Source of the DNA: a virus
IMG/VR virus record: IMGVR_UViG_3300025508_000028
Span: 1 to 50,325 of that record
Strand: one strand, 5' to 3'
Length of the DNA: 50,325 nucleotides
Shown: piece by piece, positions 32,569 through 38,153 of the stretch
Layout: each line of letters starts with the position of its first letter
Position numbering within the stretch: the stretch's first letter is position 1
Notes under the pieces: model-generated
The model's input: the letters and a program-made list of their open reading frames with translations, nothing else
Database searches by the model: none
Told to the model about the DNA's origin: nothing
Made by a program: the position numbers and the translations under genes

Positions 32569-32596
32569 ATTGATTCCATTTGTTTCTTGTTGGAGT

Positions 32597-32626
32597 ATTA
32601 TACGCTCAACCCCAAAGCGAGGTCAA
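32597..32626 (-). promoter_or_regulatory. Early promoter, copy 3 of repeated cassette
   Basis: Minus strand TTGACC (32626-32621), 18 nt, TATAAT (32602-32597). Flanks match the copy at 33181-33209: upstream ACTTGTTAxTTACGC and downstream CAACAAGAAACxAATxG. It drives the long leftward early operon. Confidence 0.78.
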
Positions 32627-32642
32627 GCGTAAATAACAAGTA

Positions 32643-32669
32643 AAACTATATAACTCTATTATATAGTTT
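32643..32669 (-). terminator. Weak A/T hairpin at gene end
   Basis: An 11-bp stem (AAACTATATAA with its complement) and 5-nt loop cover the stop of the 154-aa gene; on the minus strand it ends in TTTT. Only one G-C pair, so termination would be weak. It separates that gene from the next promoter cassette. Confidence 0.35.
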
Positions 32670-33110
32670 AGTTATAAAGCTTGAGAAAGAACTCTCAGCA
32701 CTTCTGTCAAGTCTTAAAGCTTTAAAAGCACTATTAATATTTCTTTCAAACTCTGTAGGACTAGACATATAAGTATTAGGTACTCTTAAAATAGTCATAG
32801 TAGGATTCTTTTCACCTACTTTAATTTTCTCATTGAATCTAACTTCGTCTTGAATGTGTCCTGTCCTAAGATGTTTAGGTAAGACTTCATTAAGACTAAC
32901 TTTACCATAGTTATGTACTCTAAAAGATGTTCCGTCTTTGGTCTCATATCTTTCTTTATACTTTCTAACTTTAATCATAGAGATTCCTTCTTCATTACCT
33001 CTATTCCATAAGTCTTGTAACTCTTTTGGAGCAGAACTTATAGGTCTAGTAGTTTCAGAACCTCGTCTACTGTATTCTAGCACAGTAGAAGCTAATTGTT
33101 TATTGGTCAT
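32646..33110 (-). CDS. Early protein of 154 aa
   Basis: 154 aa, basic, with SRRGSETTRPISSAPKELQD, KVRKYKERYETKDGTSFRVH and LPKHLRTGHIQDEVRFNEKI. No membrane segment or Cys. It has its own promoter (33181-33209) and a 60-nt leader with a 7-bp hairpin (GAGTTTA with TAAACTC). Family not recognised. Confidence 0.68.
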   Translation of the reverse strand: MTNKQLASTVLEYSRRGSETTRPISSAPKELQDLWNRGNEEGISMIKVRKYKERYETKDGTSFRVHNYGKVSLNEVLPKHLRTGHIQDEVRFNEKIKVGEKNPTMTILRVPNTYMSSPTEFERNINSAFKALRLDRSAESSFSSFITKLYNRVI

Positions 33111-33180
33111 ATCTTATATTCCAATTAGTGAGTTTAAATAAAAGTGGTAAACTCATTCCACTATTCGTTTCTTGTTGAGC

Positions 33181-33209
33181 ATTTTACACTTGACCATTTT
33201 CACAGTCAA
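33181..33209 (-). promoter_or_regulatory. Early promoter, copy 2 of repeated cassette
   Basis: Minus strand TTGACT (33209-33204), 17 nt, TAAAAT (33186-33181), with the same upstream (ACTTGTTAxTTACGC) and downstream (CTCAACAAGAAACGAATAG) sequence as the copies at 32597 and, partly, 33859. It serves the 154-aa gene alone. Confidence 0.75.
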
Positions 33210-33230
33210 GCGTAAGTAACAAGTAATACT

Positions 33231-33584
33231 TTATCTCCAAATAAAATGTTTATGATTAAGATTAATATCTAAAGGATTGCTATCAAAACCATAATCATTC
33301 CACCAACCTTTAGGTTTAGTATTATTATTAAACCTTAAAGTGTCGCTGATTGCTGACTCTTTCCATTCTTTAAAAGCTATAGTTTTATATTTATCTAAAG
33401 AGATTCTTGCTCGGTGATTGTTGGAACGCATAGTAACCCACTTGCGACCAATCTTAATAGTATAAAGTCTATAACCATATTTACCACACATAAAAGTTTT
33501 AAAGTGGTCTGACATTCTAGGATTTAATAATCGTTCTTGTCTCTCAGGACTAATAGGTTCTAATAAATCTTCAATGGGTTTCAT
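33231..33584 (-). CDS. Early protein, basic, Trp-rich
   Basis: 117 aa, with FMCGKYGYRLYTIKIGRKWV, RSNNHRARISLDKY and PKGWWNDYG. Basic with six Trp; no clear fold. It overlaps the preceding gene by 14 bases, and both come from the outermost early promoter. Confidence 0.68.
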   Translation of the reverse strand: MKPIEDLLEPISPERQERLLNPRMSDHFKTFMCGKYGYRLYTIKIGRKWVTMRSNNHRARISLDKYKTIAFKEWKESAISDTLRFNNNTKPKGWWNDYGFDSNPLDINLNHKHFIWR

Positions 33585-33804
33585 CTGTAATCTCCTTAAC
33601 TTTTCTTAAAACCTGCATGATTTCTTTGCGGTCACAAAATCCAATTGACCACACATCAGCTTGTTCATAAAGATTAAAATAAGCATCAACATCAGGTGCA
33701 ACATTTTCTTTATTAGTATCTGTATAAACATTAAAGTCATACAATCTTTTGTCTCGGTTATACACCTCGACTACAACATCATTATTAAAATATAATGCTC
33801 TCAT
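33571..33804 (-). CDS. First leftward early gene
   Basis: 77 aa from ATG 33804, chosen over an upstream ATG at 33840 because of a perfect GGAGG ribosome site seven bases before it. Acidic, aromatic-rich protein (MRALYFNNDVVVEVYNRDKR, YFNLYEQADVW). As the first early gene behind a strong promoter and the strongest ribosome site in the cluster, it is a good candidate for a host-takeover protein, by position only. Confidence 0.7.
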   Translation of the reverse strand: MRALYFNNDVVVEVYNRDKRLYDFNVYTDTNKENVAPDVDAYFNLYEQADVWSIGFCDRKEIMQVLRKVKEITDETH

Positions 33805-33858
33805 AATAAACCTCCGTAGGTTTGTTTTAACTCCGCACAATTGCGTTGTTTGTTGAGC

Positions 33859-33887
33859 ATTCTAGCGACTGAAGTTTTCGGTGTCAA
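33859..33887 (-). promoter_or_regulatory. Early promoter, copy 1 of repeated cassette
   Basis: Minus strand TTGACA (33887-33882), 17 nt, TAGAAT (33864-33859): 11/12 match. Downstream GCTCAACAAxxAACG is shared with copies 2 and 3. It drives the first leftward genes. Confidence 0.82.
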
Positions 33888-33934
33888 GCGTAATCGCACG
33901 CGTGATTATAATTATAATAGAATTTGCTTGCTCT

Positions 33935-33983
33935 CAATCCTTGCAATCCTTAAAAATAATTGTTATAATGCCTTGCAATCCTT
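33935..33983 (+). repeat. Three CAATCCTT direct repeats
   Basis: Copies at 33935-33942, 33944-33951 and 33976-33983; the last two are within the longer shared sequence CCTTGCAATCCTTAA. Spacing of 9 and 32 bases is not a clear helical-phase array, but it could be an operator or iteron set. Confidence 0.5.
33941..33969 (+). promoter_or_regulatory. Possible rightward promoter
   Basis: TTGCAA (33941-33946), 17 nt, TATAAT (33964-33969). Perfect -10 with a 4/6 -35. It is the only reasonable rightward promoter I see before the gene at 34263, and would leave a leader of about 285 nt containing the 34044 hairpin. Confidence 0.4.
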
Positions 33984-34043
33984 AATATTAAAGTAAAATA
34001 ATGCTTATAAGAGAGGTGTGTTGGTGTAGTAGTACACTAAGAG

Positions 34044-34069
34044 TAGTGTGTTAGAACAGTAACACACTA
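34044..34069 (+). repeat. 10-bp inverted repeat
   Basis: TAGTGTGTTA and TAACACACTA around a 6-nt loop (GAACAG): a perfect palindromic hairpin without a T-run, so an operator or structured leader element rather than a terminator. Confidence 0.6.
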
Positions 34070-34262
34070 AAACAGACGAGGAGGAAAAATAATTGTTGAC
34101 AGGTTGAAATTTTTCTGAATGAGAAAAAAAATAGTTCTGGTAGCTGTAACTTTTTTATGGTAGCTAGAGAAAAATAATTCTAGGTGGTTTTGGTCGTTGG
34201 GTGTATTTTGTGTTTCAAGCGTTGGAAATGGTTTCAGCGTAATAACTTAAAAAGGATATAAA

Positions 34263-34604
34263 ATGGTTAATAAAACTAAAAAAACTTTTAAAGAATGGGT
34301 GGCTTCAAGCAAAGAAAACTTAGAAGCTTTATTGAAACAGTCGAAAGAAGAGCAAAACAAAAATATCTCTTATGGCGAAGTTAAATCTCTTGCTACTCAC
34401 TTGAGCAGTAGCGATATAAAAAATAAACCGAAAGAGGCGGTTTATAAGAGAGTAAATGCTTTTCTTCTCAACGAGGTAAATAATGGGAAAGGATTCACTA
34501 AATTACAGGTACTCAAGATTAAATCTTCTGAGACATTCCCAAAAACATTTGAGAAGAAATTTTTAGATAGTTTTAAGAAGTGGGAAACTGAAAATCTAGG
34601 GTAG
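34263..34604 (+). CDS. Basic small protein, rightward unit 1
   Basis: 113 aa, Lys-rich and helical (KTFKEWVASSKENLEALLKQ, KKFLDSFKKWETENLG). AAGGA ribosome site upstream. First gene right of the control region and followed after four bases by a 77-aa gene. A regulator is possible from its position and charge; no family recognised. Confidence 0.65.
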   Translation: MVNKTKKTFKEWVASSKENLEALLKQSKEEQNKNISYGEVKSLATHLSSSDIKNKPKEAVYKRVNAFLLNEVNNGKGFTKLQVLKIKSSETFPKTFEKKFLDSFKKWETENLG

Positions 34605-34608
34605 CATC

Positions 34609-34842
34609 ATGGGACAAGTTAAACAGTCAATAAATGAAAAATATTTTATGACGAAATACAGCAAACCAAAACTTTCTTTTTTTTGGGCAAAGTATACGGA
34701 CATGAAAGCAGAGCGTTTTTACTTTAGGCAAGAAAACCCATATGAAGATTTTCAGGACTATTTAGAAAAAAATAAAGCTTATCTTTATGCTGAATACTGG
34801 AAAAATTATTTTCAAAGATTGAAGGAGATTATTAGACACTAA
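34609..34842 (+). CDS. Small aromatic-rich protein, rightward unit 1
   Basis: 77 aa, with many Tyr, Phe and Trp (KLSFFWAKYTDMKAERFYFR, YLYAEYWKNYFQRLK), basic, helical. A strong terminator follows 50 bases after its stop, closing a two-gene unit. Family not recognised. Confidence 0.63.
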   Translation: MGQVKQSINEKYFMTKYSKPKLSFFWAKYTDMKAERFYFRQENPYEDFQDYLEKNKAYLYAEYWKNYFQRLKEIIRH

Positions 34843-34892
34843 CAGAGAACAAAAAAAGAGATTCAAGAACCCCAACTTGAATTAAATTTTTT

Positions 34893-34919
34893 AAGGAGGT
34901 TAAGAGCCTCCTTTTTTTT
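34893..34919 (+). terminator. Strong rho-independent terminator, unit 1
   Basis: AAGGAGG and CCTCCTT form a 7-bp G/C-rich stem with a 7-nt loop followed by eight T (34912-34919). Confidence 0.9.
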
Positions 34920-34984
34920 GTTTACTTAATTAATTAAATGTTATAAATTAGCATTTAATGTTAAATAAAAATGAGGTAAAAAAT

Positions 34985-35236
34985 ATGTATTATGACATTG
35001 AAAAAGGAATTCCAATTCCAGAGAAAACAATAGAACATAAAAAATTAGGAACAAAAGTACCTAAGGGATTATGTTCAGCTTTATATAAAAATATGGAAAT
35101 AGGCGACTCGATAGAATTACCTAGCATGGGAGCATTAAAAACTTTTCTTAATTTAGACGGCTACGGGAAAAATAAAAAGTTAGTACATAGAACTTTAATT
35201 AAAAATAAGTCTTACAGAATATGGAGGATAAAATAG
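34985..35236 (+). CDS. Small protein, rightward unit 2
   Basis: 83 aa from ATG 34985, which has GAGG eight bases upstream; ATG 34958 would add nine residues without a ribosome site. The product (MYYDIEKGIPIPEKTIEHKK, then GDSIELPSMGALKTFL and YRIWRIK) has the look of a small DNA-binding alpha/beta fold, unproven. It stands alone between two terminators. Confidence 0.65.
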   Translation: MYYDIEKGIPIPEKTIEHKKLGTKVPKGLCSALYKNMEIGDSIELPSMGALKTFLNLDGYGKNKKLVHRTLIKNKSYRIWRIK

Positions 35237-35258
35237 ATAACTAAATAAACTTTTAAAA

Positions 35259-35287
35259 GGGGTACTTTAATCAGTACCCTTTTTTTT
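35259..35287 (+). terminator. Strong rho-independent terminator, unit 2
   Basis: GGGTACT and AGTACCC form a 7-bp stem (longer with A-U pairs) with a 6-nt loop followed by eight T. Confidence 0.9.
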
Positions 35288-35336
35288 ATTTAAAAATAAT
35301 TTGTAACATTTTTAAAACCTGTTCGTTGTATAGGGT

Positions 35337-35549
35337 ATGAATGAAAAAATAAAAAGTCTTAACGACTATAAAATAAACGATAGTACAAACACACAAGTTA
35401 AAATCTATCATGAACTAATAGAGAGCATTATCAAGGTAGCAGAGCATTCAAGTGCTGAGAATACTCAAGATGCGATTAATCTAGCGTGGGAACTCTTTAA
35501 GAGTGATGATAGGCTTACTTTAGTCTTTGAAGATGATTACTTAAACTAG
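35337..35549 (+). CDS. Small acidic protein, rightward unit 3
   Basis: 70 aa, acidic and helical (YHELIESIIKVAEHSSAENT, WELFKSDDRLTLVFEDDY). ATG 35337 follows TAGGGT closely, with no spaced ribosome site. It stands alone between two terminators. No family recognised. Confidence 0.62.
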   Translation: MNEKIKSLNDYKINDSTNTQVKIYHELIESIIKVAEHSSAENTQDAINLAWELFKSDDRLTLVFEDDYLN

Positions 35550-35567
35550 GAGAATAAATAAACTAAA

Positions 35568-35595
35568 AGAAGGGGCTTAATTGCCTCTTTTTTTT
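35568..35595 (+). terminator. Rho-independent terminator, unit 3
   Basis: GGGGC and GCCTC (one G-U pair), extended by A-U pairs, with a 6-nt loop, followed by eight T. Ends the short rightward units. Confidence 0.85.
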
Positions 35596-36171
35596 GTGTT
35601 GGTAACTAGGAATGAATTTAAGACGTTCTAAGCCCTGAAAACTAGCCTACCCCTTACGATACCCTTAGAAACTTTTGAAAGTCTCTCTAAGCTTCTGTAT
35701 TTGCGTTAGAAGTGTGCTTAACTCTGTGGAGTGTAACCCGTATAACATACATTGATTATTTCCCTATATTCTAAGTAAACTTCATAAACTACTAAAATCT
35801 CTGTAGGTTTTGGTCTGTTTCTCTGTAAAGTTTCTAAAGTTTTTAAAGTTTTATAGAGTCTTTAAAGTCTGTATGATTTTTGAACAGTTATATATTTAAT
35901 TTCTGTTAAATCTTTAGAAGTTTTTGAAGTCTTTTAAAGTCTGTTAGGTGTGTTAGTGTTGTAGGACACTAGGGAGGCAGGACACCCGTACCCCCTACCC
36001 CCTATATATGCACAATCTCATACATTTCCAAGAGTTTTGAATGTTAAGTAGAGTGGAGAGTATTAGGGAGTCAATTGTTTTGAAGGTTTGGTCGGGGGTC
36101 TGTGGAACTTCTAAGTCTAAGAAGTCTTGAGAGGATATTGTGGGTACTATGACCGGGCATAGTTAACTATT
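35596..36171 (+). other. Gene-free stretch of about 0.6 kb
   Basis: No frame longer than about 30 codons with coding character. It contains many AAAGTTTTTAAAG-like runs (35820-35945), an AGTGT/ACACT hairpin near 35956, a C-rich strand with two CCCCCTA copies (35992-36003), and no + strand promoter. It is downstream of the leftward consensus promoter at 36172-36200, so a non-coding leftward RNA is the likeliest content. Packaging or origin sequences could also lie here, just before terS. Confidence 0.55.
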
Positions 36172-36200
36172 ATTATACAGTTAAAACCTGTTTCTGTCAA
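36172..36200 (-). promoter_or_regulatory. Orphan leftward consensus promoter
   Basis: Minus strand TTGACA (36200-36195), 17 nt, TATAAT (36177-36172): 12/12 match. It fires into the gene-free stretch; the only frame after it is a 29-codon one starting 11 nt past the -10 box. It is divergent from the terS promoter 28 bases away. Confidence 0.8.
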
Positions 36201-36228
36201 GCAATATTTAATTTATTTTAATATAAAC

Positions 36229-36257
36229 TTGACAGAATCCAAATTCACCTATATAAT
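36229..36257 (+). promoter_or_regulatory. Consensus promoter of packaging/head genes
   Basis: TTGACA (36229-36234), 17 nt, TATAAT (36252-36257): 12/12 match. Expected transcription start about 36264, three bases before the terS ATG, so the message is nearly leaderless. ACCT-(A/G)-TATAATA and ATAACAT are shared with the promoter at 12462. Confidence 0.87.
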
Positions 36258-36266
36258 AGATAACAT

Positions 36267-36683
36267 ATGAACTTGCCCAGTAATTCAAAAAGGAATCTTA
36301 CAGATAAACAACAAGATTTCTTGAATAACTTAATCGAAACAAAAGGAAATTTAAAACTTTCAGCCGAACTTGCAGGCTATGCAGGAAATCACTACCAAGT
36401 AATAAATAGTCTTAGACAAGAAATAGTGGATTTAGCCTCAACAGTCCTCGCAAGGGAAGCACCTAAAGCAGCCTTTAAACTTGTAGAAGTTATGGAGAGC
36501 GATACAGCTATACCTCAAGCTAACACAAAGCTTCAGGCAGCTCAAACAATCCTTGATAGGGTTGGGGTGTCAAAGACAGAACGATTAGATATTAATCAGA
36601 ATGTTAATGGAGGCATATTCATATTGCCTGAAAAGCAATTAATAGATATTAAAGAAGAAGACTATGAAGATATTTCTGACTGA
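36267..36683 (+). CDS. terS: Terminase small subunit
   Basis: 138 aa. N-terminal LTDKQQDFLNNLIETKGNLK with LSAELAGYA is the DNA-binding helix-turn-helix of phage small terminases; VLAREAPKAAFKLVEVM, KLQAAQTILDRVGVSKTERL and a C-terminal GGIFILPEK follow, as in T7-like TerS families. It recognises phage DNA and loads TerL. First gene of the late head operon, directly behind a consensus promoter. Confidence 0.85.
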   Translation: MNLPSNSKRNLTDKQQDFLNNLIETKGNLKLSAELAGYAGNHYQVINSLRQEIVDLASTVLAREAPKAAFKLVEVMESDTAIPQANTKLQAAQTILDRVGVSKTERLDINQNVNGGIFILPEKQLIDIKEEDYEDISD

Positions 36684-36876
36684 ATACCAAGTAGAGAATA
36701 AAATCTATGCAGGAGTAAACATCTTTGCTTTAGATGAACAAGAAGCAGATTTAATTGCAGAAGAACATGGTGTTACTATTGTAGGTGAAATAACTTCTAT
36801 TGCATTTAGAGAAGAATTTGATAATTATTTATCTTTAGTAGAAGAAGCTCATACAGAAGAAAGGACAATACACTAA
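36664..36876 (+). CDS. Small protein after terS
   Basis: 70 aa, acidic, alpha/beta, starting MKIFLTEYQVENKIYAGVNI; overlaps terS by 20 bases and shares one base with the next start. Seems conserved in position in related marine phages from memory. Function unknown. Confidence 0.72.
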   Translation: MKIFLTEYQVENKIYAGVNIFALDEQEADLIAEEHGVTIVGEITSIAFREEFDNYLSLVEEAHTEERTIH

Positions 36877-37061
36877 TGGCAGCAAAGAAAAAGAAATCGA
36901 CAGTAAATAAAGCAGGTAACTACACCAAGCCTACTATGCGTAAAAGACTATTTAATAAGATTAAAGCAGGAAGCAAAGGCGGTAAAGCAGGTCAATGGTC
37001 TGCTAGGAAAGCTCAGATGCTTGCTAAAGAATACAAAGCTAAAGGTGGAGGCTATAAGTAG
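36876..37061 (+). CDS. Basic protein, N-terminal half of a usually fused family
   Basis: 61 aa, very basic: NKAGNYTKPTMRKRLFNKIK, GGKAGQWSARKAQMLAKEYK, GGGYK. In other phages and bacteria, as I recall, this sequence runs straight on into the kind of sequence found in the next gene. Charge and position suggest a DNA-associated packaging or head protein. Confidence 0.75.
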   Translation: MAAKKKKSTVNKAGNYTKPTMRKRLFNKIKAGSKGGKAGQWSARKAQMLAKEYKAKGGGYK

Positions 37062-37063
37062 TC

Positions 37064-37306
37064 ATGGCACTAAAAAAGTCTCAGAAGTCTCTTAAGCGTT
37101 GGACTAAACAGAAGTGGAGAACTGCTAGTGGTAAGAAGTCCTCAGAGACAGGAGAGGTCTATGCACCTGCAGCTACGATAAAGAAACTTAAATCAACTGC
37201 AAAGGGTAAGAGTAAACTAGCAGCAGCAAACAAAAAGAAAAGAGAAGCGACTGCAAAAGGAAAACAACATGCTAAACATGGACTGCATAAAGGAAAGAAA
37301 AGATAA
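37064..37306 (+). CDS. Basic protein, DUF5872-like
   Basis: 80 aa: SQKSLKRWTKQKWRTASGKK, SSETGEVYAPAATIKKL, AANKKKREATAKGKQHAKHG. This resembles DUF5872, a small basic family found in phages and bacteria. It starts two bases after the previous stop and overlaps the next start by one base. Likely nucleic acid-binding. Confidence 0.75.
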   Translation: MALKKSQKSLKRWTKQKWRTASGKKSSETGEVYAPAATIKKLKSTAKGKSKLAAANKKKREATAKGKQHAKHGLHKGKKR

Positions 37307-37587
37307 TGGCTAAAGATACTAAACTAGTTAAAGCAGGAGTAAGTGGATATAATAAACCAAAACGTACTCCTAATCATCCAACTAAATCTCATGTTGTTGT
37401 TGCTAAGAAAGGTGATAAAACTAAAACAATTCGTTTTGGACAGCAAGGAGTAAAAGGAGCAGGAAAGAATCCTAAGACTGCTAAAGATAAAGCACGTAAA
37501 AAAAGTTACTATGCTAGACACAACGCACAGGATTCTAGTCCTGATAAGTTTAGTGCTAGGTATTGGTCACATAAAGTTAAATGGTAA
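37306..37587 (+). CDS. Basic conserved small protein
   Basis: 93 aa: KAGVSGYNKPKRTPNHPTKS, HVVVAKKGDKTKTIRFGQQG, then a C-terminal FSARYWSHKVKW. The combination of PTKSHVV, IRFGQQG and SARYWS is a recurring family in phages and bacteria without known function. Basic charge fits DNA or RNA binding. Confidence 0.8.
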   Translation: MAKDTKLVKAGVSGYNKPKRTPNHPTKSHVVVAKKGDKTKTIRFGQQGVKGAGKNPKTAKDKARKKSYYARHNAQDSSPDKFSARYWSHKVKW

Positions 37588-37737
37588 ATGAGTAGACAAT
37601 TAGGCACAGACCAACAACCTGTAAAGTTTAAAGCCCTTGCAAAACAAAAGGGACGTTTATCCATGAGAGGTAAAGGTATTCGTGACCAAAAACAATTTGA
37701 AGAAAACTGGGATAAAATATTTAATAAGAAGAAGTAA
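37588..37737 (+). CDS. 49-aa basic protein before iscU
   Basis: Starts directly after the preceding stop and its stop shares one base with the iscU start. Product MSRQLGTDQQPVKFKALAKQ onward, ending NKIFNKKK-like, is basic and hydrophilic. No family recognised. Confidence 0.68.
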   Translation: MSRQLGTDQQPVKFKALAKQKGRLSMRGKGIRDQKQFEENWDKIFNKKK

Positions 37738-38153
37738 TGGCTTATTCTCAACAGGTTCTAGATAGGTTTAGTAGTGTATTAGCTGAACCTGAAAAACATT
37801 CAGTAGGGCGATTCGACCCTCAAGACCCAAATGTAGCAACAGGAATGACAGGAGCACCTGCCTGTGGTGATGTTATGCGCTTACAATTAAAACTAAATGG
37901 AAACTTAATAGAAGACGTTAAGTTTAAAACCTATGGTTGTGGTTCTGCTATAGCATCCTCTACTATGTTTGTAGAGATGTTAAAGGGCAAAACAGTCGAA
38001 GAAGCTAAACAAATAAAAGATAAAGATATTGCAGAGGCTTTAGAACTACCCCCTATAAAGTTACATTGTTCTGTTCTTGCAGAAGAGAGCATACACAAAG
38101 CGATAGAAGATTGGGAAACTAAAGTTGCACATAGACAACATAATCAAACATGA
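37737..38153 (+). CDS. iscU: IscU-type Fe-S cluster scaffold
   Basis: 138 aa, near the usual IscU length. All cluster ligands are present: Cys43 with Asp45 (GAPACGDVMRLQ), Cys68 (KTYGCGSAIASS) and Cys111 with His110 (LPPIKLHCSVLAE). The LPPIK motif (104-108) is the site by which the HscA chaperone recognises IscU. Thus it looks functional and able to use host IscS and HscA/HscB. It lies between terS-linked genes and terL, overlapping both neighbours, so it is part of the late operon. Possible clients in this genome: the Cas4-like exonuclease and the Cys-rich gp88-like protein. Confidence 0.95.
   Translation: MAYSQQVLDRFSSVLAEPEKHSVGRFDPQDPNVATGMTGAPACGDVMRLQLKLNGNLIEDVKFKTYGCGSAIASSTMFVEMLKGKTVEEAKQIKDKDIAEALELPPIKLHCSVLAEESIHKAIEDWETKVAHRQHNQT

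Larger units (their letters stand above)
33805..34262 (+). other. Divergent control region (458 bases, no gene)
   Basis: No convincing reading frame on either strand. It separates the leftward early genes from the rightward short genes and holds the leftward promoter (33859-33887), three CAATCCTT copies, a possible rightward promoter (33941-33969), a 10-bp hairpin (34044-34069), a GTGTA/TACAC hairpin near 34025-34038, and a TGGTAGCT direct repeat near 34138 and 34157. Such density of repeats suggests transcriptional control or a replication origin. Confidence 0.6.

Noticed and set aside
36076-36165. 29-codon minus-strand frame starting 11 nt after the orphan -10 box
   Set aside because: Product is short, Arg/Ser/Leu-rich and without similarity known to me; more likely the transcript is non-coding, but leaderless initiation cannot be excluded.
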